From assembly GCF_904849725.1 (NCBI RefSeq), contig NC_058520.1, positions 532,446,083-532,510,082 of the forward strand: a DNA stretch of 64,000 nucleotides. The letters run 5' to 3'. Positions 35,397 to 47,559 of the stretch are shown piece after piece. The translations under genes and the position numbers were made by a program. How positions within the stretch are numbered: position 1 is the stretch's first letter; the number at the start of each line of letters is the position of its first letter. This DNA is from Hordeum vulgare subsp. vulgare. Its lineage: Eukaryota > Streptophyta > Magnoliopsida > Poales > Poaceae. The notes under the pieces are model-generated. The model ran no database searches, was not told where the DNA came from, and saw only the letters and a list, made by a program, of their open reading frames with translations.

Positions 35397-38026
35397 TCAC
35401 GAGGTGGATGCGCCGTCTCCCCCGTTGCGGCCCCCGGCTCCGCTGATCCCAGAGTCGGCATACGCCCCACCGCTGGAGGCGGCTGCAGATTCCGCAGCCC
35501 AGGCCGCCTCGTCGGCGCTGCCATCAACATAGTAGGACTGAAGGCCGTGCAGATCCTCACCTATCACGCTGCCGTTCTCGCCCCGCTCCAAGACGAAGTC
35601 ATCCCAGGCCGACCGATTCTCGGGGGCTACACCTAGTGGGTGCGCTGTCACGCCCCCATTGACGTCAAGAGAAGAGAAAAAAAAGCGCAAAGAAAAACAG
35701 GCAAGGCCTACCTGGGTGCGGGCTTCCAGGCGCTCCATGTCGCCGCGTACCACGCGGGCCGCCTGCTCCACCTTCGTCCGGCCGCTGTCAAACAGCGTCA
35801 CCAGCTTTGGCACGCCGGAAAGAACGGTACCGGCGGGCATTCGCATGCGGGCCACGTTCGCCGCCCGCCATGACTTCATGGGCCGGCTTCCAAGCCGGCC
35901 CCCTGCCCTTGGCGCAACAGGGCCCCGTTGGGGGACGACGATGGCGCCGTCTCCTGGTGCTGGCTCGACGGCCGGCTCGGGTGCCGTCCTAGCCGGCGCT
36001 ACCTCCTCCGCAGGAGGCGGATGAGCCACGTCCGGCGCATCCATGGTCGCCCCTGGAGCATCAGGGGTCGCGTCCGGCGTGGTCAGATCCAGCGTCGGCG
36101 CGTCAGGAGCCGCTTCGGCCCTAGGAGAAACCGGGATCGTCTCCAGGACCACCTGCTCCGGGGCTGCCGGTTCAGACGGCTGGGCCCCTTCGGTCCTTGG
36201 GACCGGCCTGGAGGCGGCATCACTAGGTGGGTCCTCCACACGGGTGTGTGCGGAGGGATCCTGTCTAGCCTTCGCACGCTTCTCCGCCGGCCTCTCGACC
36301 CGTCTGGGGCAAGGCTGATCCACGGCGGCCTTCCCCACAGCCGTGTCCCACCGGCGCTTGGACTCTATCTCCAACTTCCTATCGGCAGCATGAGCCGCTG
36401 CCCAGCCGGCCCGCTCGGCCGCAGAGGCGGTGTCTTCATCCGCATCCTCCGCCTCCCTGTCAAGCCAAGCTTCTCAGGAACAAAGTTCATCTCAAAATAT
36501 GGAAGGGAGAAGAGGAGGAAACCATACCCGACAACTACCGGGATCTGCTTCCGGCCACCGCCACGGCGCCTCTTGGCACCATCTGCTCGCTGCCCGGCTG
36601 CGGGACCCGGCGTCGGTCGCTTAGGGGCCGGCCGAGAAGTTGTGGCACCCTTGCCCTTCTTCCCGGCTGTCTCGTCAACAGCGGTCGCTCCGCCACCTTG
36701 GCGCCGCCCGTGCGACGGTAGTGGGCCGGTGACCTCCTCCACCTCGTCGGAGTCTCCCTCGAAGGTTGCATCAGAGCAGAATAAGGCTTCCTCATCTCGT
36801 CCGTCTAGTCCGCTAGGGCGTGCCGCGGGTACTCACCAGACGGCTCGGTCCCTTCCGACTCCAGGGGATCTCCCGTGCCGGCGGAGGAGTCTGAGCGGGG
36901 CTCCATCGCAGCCTCGTCCTCCATCTCGGAGGTGCCGGACGCCTCCACGTCAGGAGCAGGCGGACGGAGGGACCCGTGCAGGGTCTTGAACATCTGCTAG
37001 AAAGGAATTCAACCAGGCTCAGCAAACACCACCGGCTTCAAAACAAAACGACACAAAAGAAGGGAGAAAGGCAACCATGGGAGGCGGACGATCCCGGTTG
37101 AACGGGGCCATCCCCCACGTCCATTCCCCGCCCTCATCCATACGGGCGGTGGAGATCAGGTTCACCCTCCGTTCCACAGCACCTGGGGTGAACCTCTTGA
37201 TGGACAGCCGGCACGGATCCAGCCGGCCGCTCATCTGGCAGACCAGATGCGGCCGCCTCTGCAGAGGCAGAATCCGGCGAACCACCATGGTGGCGAGAAG
37301 GTCGCGGCCGAGGAGGCCGCTCTCCCTCAAGATATCATGGTGGGCGCGAATGAGCACCACCGCAGGATGCGGCTTGGGAGTCTTCGCGTCCCAGTTCTGC
37401 CGCGTCGGAGGGGCGATGGCAAACGGGGGCATGTTGACGGCGTCCTGGGTCGGGTCGGTGCTCCTCACGTAGAAGAACCCCTTCTTCCAATGCTTGACGA
37501 AGTCTTGCAAAGGAATTTGGGGGAAGCCGGACTTCGGGCGGTGATGCACCAGCGCGGCCCCGCACGGCGTCATGGGGCGCGGCCCCTTGAGCTTCTCCAC
37601 CTTGGATTTCTCCATGGCGATGGATTGCTGCTTGAAGAAGAACACGTTGTGCCACAGATCGACGCGAGGCTCGATCCCCATGAAGCCCTCGCATAGGACC
37701 ACGAAGGCGGCCAGCTGTAATATGGCGTTCGACGCCAGATGATGCGGCTGCAGGCCGAAGAACTGGAGCCACTCGGCGAAGAAAGAGCTAGCCGGGAGCC
37801 CGAAACCCCGGTAGAAGTGCTCGGCGAAGACCACGACCTCTCCCACGACAGGTGCGGGAGAGGCCTCGGAGCCAGGAAGGCGCACCGACACTTGGGAGGC
37901 CGAGGGCAGCAGTCGATGATGGCGGAGCGCATCGATGAGCTCCTCGTCGACATTGCTGCCCAGCCAGGCCCCCTGCAAGTACGCTTGCTGAGCCGACGAC
38001 CTCTTCGAAGAAGATCCACTGGCCAT
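35397..38026 (-). CDS. antisense multi-exon gene of Tat-1 (Transposase_28-like)
   Basis: Exon 1 starts at ATG 38026 in a good context (GCAGCCATGG) and stays open to 37019. It has the features I associate with the 'putative gypsy type transposon' family (Pfam Transposase_28): GEVVVFAEHFYRGFGLPAS, then FFGLQPHHLASNAILQLAAF. It probably splices near 37050-37075. Candidate later exons are about 36989-36837 (ending at a GTGAGT donor), about 36790-36539 (acidic then basic; GTAGTT donor) and 36456 downwards after CTTGACAG (Ala/Pro-rich, helical), open to 35397. The last exon may contain a further intron at 35711-35633, but its acceptor does not preserve frame, so that is doubtful. The function of the protein is unknown. 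It faces the pol gene and ends about 3 kb from it. Confidence 0.6.
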
Positions 38027-38188
38027 GGCTGCGGGTGGCAAGAGCTCGAAGCGGGCGGCGAAGGTCTCGGCGGCGAAGAAGAAGGAGACGAAGGGCGCGA
38101 GCTCTTCTTCTCAGGACGCAAGGTGGAAGAAGGCACGAAGCAGGGCGAGAAGAGGGGGTGAATGGCCTCCTCGAAACCCTCGCGTCCC

Positions 38189-38195
38189 ATTTAAA
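38189..38195 (-). promoter_or_regulatory. possible TATA box for the Tat-1 antisense gene
   Basis: On the minus strand TTTAAAT lies about 165 bases upstream of the ATG at 38026 in a GC-rich stretch. It lies outside the LTR, which suggests that the antisense gene has its own promoter. Confidence 0.35.
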
Positions 38196-38584
38196 CCCCA
38201 TGAAGCGTCGTGGGGAGGGGATCCGGTGCGCGCCGGGCCCCATTAATTCCGTGTATTAGGGGCCATAATGCCCCCCTAAGCCCAACCGTCGCGGAGTAAA
38301 TCCGCAGAAGATCTCCCGCGTGGAGGCCGAGGGGGCGTCGTGGCGGGACCCAGGGCCCAGGCCCGGTCCCGTCAAGCAGTAATCGCCATCATTACGCCAG
38401 GCGGGGCCTGGCACGTGGCGCTCTCCGGACCAGCTACGACTGGACCGGGGCGTCGCTTCGAAGCTACCCGGCTCCGAAGCCGGCGTCCCTCGCCGCAAAC
38501 AACGGCCAAAATATCAAGACAAATCAACAAGCCGGTGAGGCCGCCCGCCAGTAGGCGGCAGACCTCACCAGCTTCGGGGACTAC
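38196..38584 (+). other. Tat-1 untranslated 3' end and PPT
   Basis: No gene is seen between the antisense gene's promoter region and the 3' LTR. A purine-rich segment near 38570-38584 (CTTCGGGGACTAC) abuts the LTR and is the likely polypurine tract. Confidence 0.5.
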
Positions 38585-39628
38585 TGTCGGGGGGATAACC
38601 CCGGGGTAGGCTCATCAAGCCTGCTCCTTCATTTCCGGCCCAACGGACATGAAGATATGGAGCTTCCCAAGGCCCAAGTCTCCTGACCGGCTAGGCATCG
38701 CCTGCCGACTGGAAAACGAGGCGGCCACCTTTCTGGCCAGCCAAGCATCCCCTGCCAGCTAGAATGCAGGCGGCCTCCCCTTCAGAGCCGGCCTGGTCCC
38801 GCCAGCCGGACTGGGGAGGAGGCGGCCACCCGCGAGCCGGCTAACCACGCAGGCTAGCCGGCCGAGGATCACCAGTCACATCAGATCATAGGTCAGGAAA
38901 GGACCTCACGATTAAAGGTAGCTACCCGTCAGCAAAGGTACTGGATCAGGGCGCCCGACAGGTACGAGCGTCGGCGGCCACGCCGCTGACCTACCCCGAC
39001 TCCGATCCATCACCTAGCCTGATGTCGGACCGTCACATTGAAGGCGGTCGTATAGCCTGCCCATGAAGAATCTCGTGGGGCGAGCTTGACGTACAACGCG
39101 TGCTCAGCGTCAACCTTACGCGGGAGCCCCATCGGCCAGCCGGCGGGTCCCACAGGTAAACGAGACCATGCAGCCGGCGGACCCCTCATCGACAAGATAA
39201 GACCCTCGTGGGCCCCTAGCCAGCCGGCGAAGCGGCCAGCCGGGTCCCAGGCTTGTACCCTTTATCCATATTGTAGGCCGGCGGGTTCGTCTATAAAACC
39301 CCCCGGCCGCTCCCCATGCAGAGGGACCGATCACTTACCAGTCATTCAACACTACACACTCACCAACCAACAGAGAGCGAGGTAGAGGCGAGTCGGTTGC
39401 TCCCCTCTTCCTCCTCCCAACACAGCTCCAGGAGGAACATTGTACTCTGTTCCCATACATCAAACACACAAGCAGGATTAGGGCTATTATCTCTACGGAG
39501 AGCCCTGAACCTGGGTACATCGTGCGTCCCATGCGTGTACCAACCTCGTTCCCAGCGCCCACCTTTGTCCCTTTGGTTCTCACCGACTTTAGCCTACCTA
39601 TGGCATATGTTGTGAGTATTCACCGACA
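38585..39628 (+). repeat. 3' LTR of Tat-1
   Basis: 1044 bases, from TGTCGGGGGGATAAC to CACCGACA, followed by the AAGGT TSD. TATAAA is at 39292-39297. Confidence 0.93.
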
Positions 39629-39633
39629 AAGGT

Positions 39634-42084
39634 ATACCGATGGAACGTTGTCGTCCCGTGTGCATGTGATGTATGAGATGAATGCATGTTTGCACCGTAT
39701 GTTGCCCTTTGCATGTGTACCTCTTTTGTTGTGCCTCGACACATGGGAACCCCGTAACCGGTATCACCCCATCTTTATTTACCGTTCCCGCACCCGCTCC
39801 CTATACGTTGGCACGATATCTCGTCAAGTTATCGGGATAGGAACGTTGTCGTGGCATCGTTTCCGTCTTGCCGCCATGGTTCCCTCTCGCTCGCCGTGGC
39901 GACATATGCTTCTTCTCTTCTTGCCCATGTTGTTATGATCTCGCATGCATGACGCATTCATGGCATATATCTTGCGTTGCTTGTCTCTTGCGCCGTAGCT
40001 CCGTTCTATGCTCCGCGAGTTAAACCAACTAAGATGACACGTAGGATCACCGCTTCACCCCTTGCCATGTTAAAAACATTTAATATTGCCGTGTAAATTA
40101 ACGGGAGTGAACTAATAATTAAACGTGGAGTTTCGTCGATATGCAACCCGTTGCATATCGAGCTTCACTTAATGTGTAGTGTTTGCGTGAGGTGAATTTC
40201 CATGCCATCCCTTGCATCAATGAACTGATCATGCATCATAGTAGGTTATGCATCATGTGGTGAATATTTGTGTTGATGTTTGTTTCCGGTTTGCCCGTCC
40301 CGATAGAGTTCCGCAAGCGTGTCGGAATGTGAGGACCCGTTCGACTACATTGGTTCGCCGACTTCACGGAGTTGTTCTTCTTCAAGAGGGATCTCAGGCA
40401 AGATGACCATTTTCCCAGATATCATTACTATCATTGCCATGCTAGTTATTTCGATGCTATTGATTATGTCTCGTTGCCTACCACATGTTAAATATCGGCC
40501 TCTCAACAATGCCATGAAACCTTCAACCTGTTCAACCTAGCAAACCACTGATTGGCTATCTTACCGCTTGCTTATCCTTGTGTTAGCGTTGCTAGTTGCA
40601 GGTGCAGTTGCTTCCATGTGATAACATGGGTTCCTTGATATATCACCCTATTAATGATATTTAATTTAATGCACCTATATATTTGGTAAAAGGTGGAAGG
40701 ATGGGCCTTTCTAGCGTGGTGTTTTGTTCCACCTTTGCCCCCTTAGTTTCGGCTACCGGTGTTATGTTCCATAAACGAGCGCTCCTAACATGATCGGGGT
40801 TGTTATGGGGACCCCCTTGATAATTCGTTTTAGATTAAAGCTGGTCTGGCAAGGCCCAACATTGGTACTTTTTGCCCAACATAATAACTTTGTTAATACT
40901 GAAAGCATAGGGTGTCATGAACCCGAGGAGTAATTTCACATAATACAGGGGGGCCAGTGCTGTTGGTGCTGGTCAAAACTAGAGCCGTTTGCGGGGCCAA
41001 CCCGGGGCAACTCGGGAGATTTCTATCAGGCCACCGTACGCTGCGCTTATCCGTCGTGTCCTGAGAACGAGATACGCGGCTCCTATCGAGATCGTCGACA
41101 CGCCGGGCGGCCTTGCTGGGTTAGTTTTACCTTTGACGAGATATCTTGTGCATCGGGATTCCGGTGATGCTTTGGGTAATCTCAGAGTTGAGGTTTTCCA
41201 CTAGGGAATCCGACGAGATCGCGAGCTTCGTGATTGAGGATTTCTATGCGGCTTGTGGTAATTTGTGATGGACTAGTTGGAGCACCCCTGCAGGGTCAAA
41301 TCTTTTGGGAAAGCCGTGCCCGCGGTTATGTGGCAACGTGGAAACTTTGTTTAACACTCGTTCTAGATAACTTGAAGTTAACTTAATTAAAATATGCCAA
41401 CTGTGTGCGTAACCATGACTGTCTCTTTCGTGAGTTCGTCCTCCGACCGAGGACACGGTGGGGTTATGTCTGACGTAGGTAGGTGTTCAGGATCATTCAT
41501 TTGATCATCAGTAGTTCACGTCCGTTATGCATAGATCTTCCCTCTCTTTATTCTTGTACTCGTAAGTTAGCCACCATATGTATATGCTTAGCCGCTGCTG
41601 CAACCTCACCACTTAACCATACCTCACCCATTAAGCTTTGCTAGTCTTGATACCTTTGGAAATGACATTGCTGAGTCCCCTGTGGCTCACAGATTACTAC
41701 AACACCAGTTGCACGTACATGTAAAGGTTACTTGACGCGAGCGCGTTGAATGTTTATTTGGAGTTGCTTCTTCTTCTTCTTCTTCATCGATCAGGGATGG
41801 GTTCTAGGCCGACAACCTGGGATAGCAAGGATGGACGTCGTTCTTCTTTTCTCATTTGTTTTCGTCTGTAGTCGGACCCTGCTCTTACTCTTGATGATTA
41901 TGTAATGTACTGATGTGACTCTGATGTAGCTTGTGGCGAGTGTAAGCCAACTCTTTATATATCTCTTATTTTCAGTACATGTACTTGTAACGATATCCAT
42001 TCTTGCGACACGACGAGATGCGCTTCTATCCCTGACGAGACCTTCGTGCCAAATTGAGGATAGGCTCGCATCTTGGGCGTGACA
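39634..42084 (+). repeat. 5' LTR of the Sukkula-like element, right segment
   Basis: This continues the LTR cut at 23112 and matches 46611-46718 plus 59853-62260 of the partner LTR. It ends TTGGGCGTGACA at 42084, followed by the primer site. The ORFs within (for example 39522-39938 and 40989-41204) recur in the partner and have no domain. Confidence 0.85.
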
Positions 42085-42087
42085 AGT

Positions 42088-42099
42088 TGGTATCAGAGC
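42088..42099 (+). other. primer-binding site of the Sukkula-like element
   Basis: TGGTATCAGAGC, complementary to the 3' end of initiator-Met tRNA, lies three bases after the LTR end. Confidence 0.85.
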
Positions 42100-45000
42100 A
42101 GTACCGACCTAGGAGCCCCCTAGATTGATCGAACTTGGCCGAGTCGAGTCTAGTGAAAAACTATTTGAGTCTTAGTTATATATCGGAGAGTAGGATTCTT
42201 TTTTCTCCTCTTCTATGCTCTAGTGAGGAATCTTGATGTAATAATTTATTCTACTCCTCTTCTCACTCAGTTTTTTTAGGATCGCGCGGATATTCTTGGA
42301 ATCTATATGATGCCGATGTGACGGAGTTCTGTCTTGGTGCCTCCTGTCTGACTTGATTTTCTTCCGGGGAGTTGAGCTCCAGGGAATTCTCGAGCACATC
42401 GTTATCATTCAGATTTCTTAGTATCTCAGGACGAAGGATGTTCGTAATTGCTTAAATACTAGTAGTGGCGAGATAACCCCGATGTCCCCAGTACTGGTAC
42501 AGATTGTTCGGGAGTACTTCCATACTTTGTATCGTTGTGATCACGAGGGTCTGTTGTAGATGAAGGTCCGAGTTTCTGGTTGTGTGTTGACGGATGTGAT
42601 ACAGGTGACGGGTTAGTATAGGAGTTGTGTGATTATTACTCCTTGTATCCGTGTACCAGATTGCATGACCAGATATTTCGGGAATTCATAAGTGGGAATT
42701 CAAGTAGTTACTTATAGGACGATCTTCCAACAAATTTGTGTTGCTTCGATGTCAAGTGGTGATTTCAGATCTTTTCTAAGAGGTGTTCTCATATTTTTAT
42801 GAGAGTATTAATTCTTTTGCTCTATCAATTGTCTTATCAATTCCTTTCAACCGGAGTCATCGTATCAATTCCATTCAACCGGCGTGCTTCTCTTCAACTG
42901 AACTCAATCCTCTCCAATTTTGCAAGATCATTCTCCCTTTATTCCGGAGTTCATCTCATCTGTCCCAAGCTGTCTTTGTTTTCCCCGCCCTCCCGATCTT
43001 TTCTTCAGTGTTTGGATTTCATCCAAGTGCCTTCTTATTCAGTGATGCTTCCGCCATCTCTTCTTCCTTTTTGTAGCCGGTGATTCATTGTAAAGATTCT
43101 CATGAGTCGAGTTCATCATTTCTTCATCTTGTTCCTTTCCGGTGAATTTAATTCTTTCCCGTGTTGAAGATTCTTGTCAGCCTCTCTTGTTATTCTTCCA
43201 TCTATGTTCTATGCGGTGTGTGGAAGATATCTCAGAGTTTCTTGTTTTCAGATCTTTCATTATTTCGAGGTTCTCAACTTCACCTAGTTTTCCTTATATC
43301 GGTGCAATATCTCTCTTTCTAAGAAATCCTTTCAATGGTGGGTTCTTTGAGTGGGCCCGTAACCCACATGTTCTTTCCCAGGATCTTTCCTGGCGCTTTT
43401 AATCTTTTCCCGGAGATCATTAATTCTTTTCAAGTATGACGTAAGTATGAATTTCATCAGTCATATCCCTTCTCCAAGACCTATTAGATTAATTCTCATA
43501 ATTGGCTCAACCTTTCATTCTTCTTTATTCCGGAGTGTCTCATTAATTCTTGGTGGTGTTCTCCTCTTCATTCTCAGCTTGGAAGTCTGAAGGAGTGTTT
43601 CTCTCAAATCTTGGTCCATTCTCTTGGAGATTCGTCATTTCAGCTTTGTGCCATCATCTTAATTGTTGTCAATCATGAGTATCCCTTTTCATGCTATCCG
43701 GTGCTTCTTTGAGTTGTTTCATTCTCGATCCTCCGAAGGCCATCATTTTAGAAGATTCTTCGTTCTCAACTTTCAGCTTTCATCCTCAATTCTTCTCAAT
43801 TGTTGTCTCTTCGTTCGTCTCTCGGTTATTTTGGCGCCTTGTTCAAGTTTTTATCTCAGGTGGCTTATGATCTCTTCATTCTCATGTATCTCCATTAATT
43901 CGTGGTGTTCCCATTCAGTTGTGAATTCTTACCGGTGCGTCCTTCAATCATGCCTCAAGTGGTGCTTATCTCTCTGCCTCTTCAAGATTCATTTCTAGTA
44001 GAATAAGGGATATGCTAAATCCGTTGCTTGTCATCAATTAAACTTGATGAAGGATAAGCATAACATAATTGTGATTCTTGTTCATAGTAATCTGAATTCT
44101 TCTTCCGGAGTGGCTCTTGATATCAATTCCTTTTCTCAAGTGTTCTTATTTTTCTTTTCCGGAGTTCCAAACTTTTTCTCAAGTATCTCTTTGTGAGGCT
44201 TCTTCTAAATCCTGACAAGGTCATAATCTTATTCTTTTCTACCTTCATATCTTTGCATCGTTCATTTGTATACGGAGGCCCTTCATGGTGGTTCATCAAG
44301 GTTTCAATTCATTTTCAAGTGTTCTTCAAGATTCTTATTGGAGAACCTCAAGTTTTCTTCTCTTGCATTTCCAAGTGCATTTGTTCTTCCTTTAGCCTTT
44401 GAGGTGGTTTTATAGCATTCTTGTTAGTGTAGGAGCCTCGAAGAGTTTTCCTTTCAAGTATGAGATAATTAAACCCACCAATTCTATGATCATGAGATAT
44501 TTTCAACCCATGATTTCTTCATTGAGCTATCTTGGTTTGGACTTCACCTAAAGCTTTTCCTATGGATTGTTGCTATCATGGTGCTTGTCATTAATCCAAG
44601 TTCTCAATGTATCCTCTTGGTGTTAGAAGTGTTCATATCTTGTTGCTCCCAATCGGTCCTTGTTTCTTTAGTGGTTGGTTTTCACCTTATATTTGTTGAG
44701 ATGATTTGCATAAGCCCACTACTATCTTGTTCTTTTCGTTGTTGGTTTTCCAACTACTCCGTCAATTCTATGACCGGAGGCTCTTCAATTCTATTGTGAT
44801 GGTAGTTGGCATTCTTTCTTCATTCTCTTCTTCCGCTTGAGCTAGTTCATATTCTCTTGTTCTGGAGGCATTGTGATTTTGCTCTTTTGGGTCTATCATG
44901 TTGTTCTATCAAGATCATGGTGTTCCCTTGTTCTATTTAGTTGTTTGTCATGTATATTGTCTAATTCTCTCTTCTTATCGATTTTTTTGTCCCATTTTCC

Positions 45001-45199
45001 TACCAAAGTGCTGCCGAAATTTTCCATGAATTCTTGCTTCTTCCACATATCATTCCTCATCGCTTTGCAACCTTCAAGGATCGTTGGTTTCACTCGTTTG
45101 TCAAGAAGCGACTAAGTTTTTACCTCTTGTTCTTTCTCATCCTCTCCCCCTTTTCATTCTTGGATCTCGGGGCGAGATCCTCTTGTAGTGTAGGATAGT
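42100..45199 (+). other. non-coding interior of the Sukkula-like element
   Basis: About 3.1 kb lies between PBS and 3' LTR with no gag, protease, RT or integrase motif in any frame. From about 42780 to 45130 the plus strand is strongly T- and C-rich, with recurring TTCTTC, TCAAGT and CCGGAG words. This bias opens Phe/Ser-rich frames of up to 111 codons that are not genes. A conserved non-coding RNA role in packaging or dimerisation is known for LARD elements in general and is plausible here. Confidence 0.7.
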
Positions 45200-46723
45200 T
45201 GTGACAGCCCGAGACCGACGTTCCAGAAGATTCCCCCTTTATTTCCGTTTCCGTCGTGTGATTAGTTTTATTTGTTGCATCATCATTTAGTTTGCATCGT
45301 CGCATCGTGCATGGCATCTTGCATCGTCTGTCGCGTGTGGTGTATTTTTTAAGTGTATAAAAAATGCCAATCTATTTTTTTAAGTGGGGTGTATTTTAAA
45401 GGAGTTAAAAAAGGCATTTTTTATCTTGATTAAAACCTTTTTATTTTGTGTTTGTTGTCTAATTTTTTTTAAAAAGAGAGCAAAGAGTGAAGGGAAGGGG
45501 GCCAGGCCCAGGCCCAAGCCAACCGGTAGCCTAGCACAGGCTCTCCCTAGCCCCGATCCATCTCCCCCCGTGCCGTCGTTCTTCCCCACATGCCGATCCC
45601 CTTCTCCTCCCTGCTGATCCCCTCTCCCTCTCAGCCCCGCCGCCTCCTCTCGCCGTGGCCACCTCCCTCCCCTGTCGGCGCCGTGCACCTCCCCTGCCAG
45701 CGCCGAGCCCCCTGCTCGCCGGCCTCCCCTGGCCATGCCCTCGCTCCCGACCACCTCCATCGCTCTGGCCTCCCATGATCGTCGCCCGTGACCCCGCCGT
45801 GGCACCTCCCCGACGCTCGGTGCCCGTTTCCCAGCGCCGCCGGCCTCGGCCGAGGTCCCCGCCAGTTCGCGTGTGAGGTAGCTGCTGCCGAGCCGCCTTG
45901 GCGTTCCCTTGCCGTTGCCTGTTGCTGACGCGCTGCTCCTGTCTCTGATTCGATGCCCTACTGATGCATGTTGCTGCCGCGGCGCGCCTGTGCAGCCGTG
46001 CCTTGCCGTCGCTGCTGCGTTAGCTGTTGCTGTTGTAGGAGCTGCTTGCGTGCTTGCTGCCTGGAGCTTTGCTAGCTTGCATGTTGATGCTGCCGCTTTA
46101 CCTTGTGCCGTGGTCGATTGTTGTTGCTGCTGCTCGACTACTAGGTTTCTTGCTGCTATTGCTTAGTGCTGTAGTTGCTGTAGGAGTTGCTCTTGCTGCT
46201 GGCAGTTGCTTGCGATGCCTTACTGCTAGCTGTAGTTTGCTGCCGGCTACAGCTTGCTGCTCCTGCAGATGGTCGGTTGCTGCTTGCTTGCATTGCTAGT
46301 TGCTAGGCTTGCTGTTAGATGCTTGCTTGACGTGCTGATAAGCGAGTTGTTGTAGTTGTTGTCGGCCGCTGCCCACTAGATGTTGTTGTGTCGCATGCGT
46401 CGCTGCATAGACCATCCCCGCCGCCATGGAGACGACAAGATCGGCGAGTACCACGACGTCCTCGACGTCGCCGAAGACCCGTGTTCGACAACCGATGCGA
46501 AGACCGTGTACCGAGGACAAGAGAACGACTACCGTCGACGAGACCCGACGACCACTACTTCCACGACGTCCGCTACAAACCGAACCCCTCCGTTTGCACG
46601 CGTCGAAGGTATACCGATGGAACGTTGTCGTACCGTGTGCATGTGATGTATGAGATGAATGTATGTCTGCGTCGTATGTTGCCCTTTGCACGTGTACCTC
46701 TTTTGTTGTGCCTCGACACATCG
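45200..46723 (+). repeat. 3' LTR of the Sukkula-like element, left segment
   Basis: It starts TGTGACAGCCCGAGACCG like the 5' LTR, but a stretch matching about 21512-21835 of the partner is missing at about 45345. The C-rich and GCT-rich stretches recur. The segment passes the empty Tat-1 target site at about 46606-46610 and is cut at 46723 by Tat-2. Confidence 0.85.
46719..46723. repeat. left target-site copy (CATCG) of Tat-2
   Basis: CATCG precedes the element and CATGG (59848-59852) follows it. The empty site in the partner Sukkula LTR (near 39748) reads CATGG, so CATCG is a one-base change after insertion. Confidence 0.75.
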
Positions 46724-47231
46724 TGTCGTGGTATTGTCACGACAGATGTCCTCGTGAAAGGACTTAGTATTGGAGCCATCGCACCTTGGTGGCGACTCAA
46801 AGGGGTTCAACGGGAGTGAGATGGCGATTTACCCAGGTTCGGCCCCTCGAGAGGAGGTAAAAGCCTACGTCTTGCTTTGTTTTGTATTGATGGAGTTTCG
46901 ATTACAAGAAGGGTGTAACTCGCCAGACCTAGCACTCGATGATTTCTAACCTGTCCTCTTCTTCCCTGGGACTGGCCATTATATACAGGTCAAGTCCCTA
47001 GGGTTTACAAGGGTCCTTTCCTTTTTACAAATCGTGACTCTTACGACCTCTAAGTCGCCACCTTTCCAAAGCTTGGAAACCTTCTCTGTCATGGACTCCT
47101 TCCGGAAGTTGTAAACTGCCATACAACCTTCGGTCCTCCAGGCCAAGTCCCGAACCATGTTTTAGATGAATCGCCAGATTTGGTGGCCTGACCCAACTAG
47201 GGCGGGTTATCAACAGATAATATCCCCAACA
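46724..47231 (-). repeat. 3' LTR of Tat-2
   Basis: 508 bases, the same length as the partner at 59340-59847. TATATAA on the minus strand at 46979-46985 marks the promoter. A purine-rich tract (TCTGGGGCCTAA on the minus strand, 47232-47243) adjoins it as candidate PPT. Confidence 0.92.
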
Positions 47232-47243
47232 TTAGGCCCCAGA

Positions 47244-47531
47244 TTGACTTGAATTTCCTTCACGCCAATATCCTTACTCAATTAAGGGCGATTCATCTTC
47301 ACCTCTTTTATACGCCATGAACTTAACCCGCCATGTGTTGCAGAAAAACTTGAGTTGCCAAACCATTTCTTGTTGGTTCCTCCTTATCCCTTGAATCCCG
47401 GAAAAGATAATGACGTAATCCCCAACGGATCCTTCGGTATCGTTATCCCAAAATTTTCGGGGTGCCATCATGGCGAATCTTTATCTTTTGGTGGTTCCCG
47501 CTCGTGGCGCCTCGATCCTAGCGCCTGCCCT
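47244..47531 (+). other. Tat-2 segment upstream of the antisense gene
   Basis: This short non-coding stretch lies between the 3' LTR and the antisense promoter. I see no domain or repeat in it. Confidence 0.4.
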
Positions 47532-47539
47532 GATAAATA
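47532..47539 (+). promoter_or_regulatory. possible TATA box of the Tat-2 antisense gene
   Basis: GATAAATA is followed by a C/T-rich leader with no ATG for about 320 bases, then a splice donor at 47858. This is the arrangement of a plant promoter with an untranslated first exon. Confidence 0.4.
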
Positions 47540-47559
47540 GGCGGGAGGAAGGGACTGGG

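Larger units (their letters stand above)
23113..39628 (+). mobile_element. Tat-1: Tat-lineage Gypsy retrotransposon with antisense gene
   Basis: Plus-strand element with LTRs 23113-24186 and 38585-39628, PBS TGGCGCCCACCGTGGGG, gag, protease, RT, RNase H and integrase in Gypsy order, then a long 3' region with an oppositely oriented gene. Removing the CACTA element, the solo LTR and their TSD copies leaves about 13.1 kb. The extra gene downstream of pol and the PBS fit the Tat lineage of grasses (the Grande, Cinful and RIRE2 type). gag-pol keeps one frame over about 7 kb with at least eight stop codons and only one obvious frameshift. Confidence 0.92.

Noticed and set aside
35928..36989. A 353-codon plus-strand ORF in Tat-1
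   Set aside because: It is Arg/Pro-rich and opposite the antisense gene, whose minus-strand frames give the recognisable domain and splice sites; it is a GC-rich shadow.
42088..42099. Possible tRNA gene suggested by TGGTATCAGAGC
   Set aside because: It is only a primer-binding site next to an LTR; no cloverleaf is present.
42783..44402. Phe/Ser-rich ORFs in the Sukkula interior
   Set aside because: They follow from the T/C bias of this strand; no start context, domain or conserved motif is visible.
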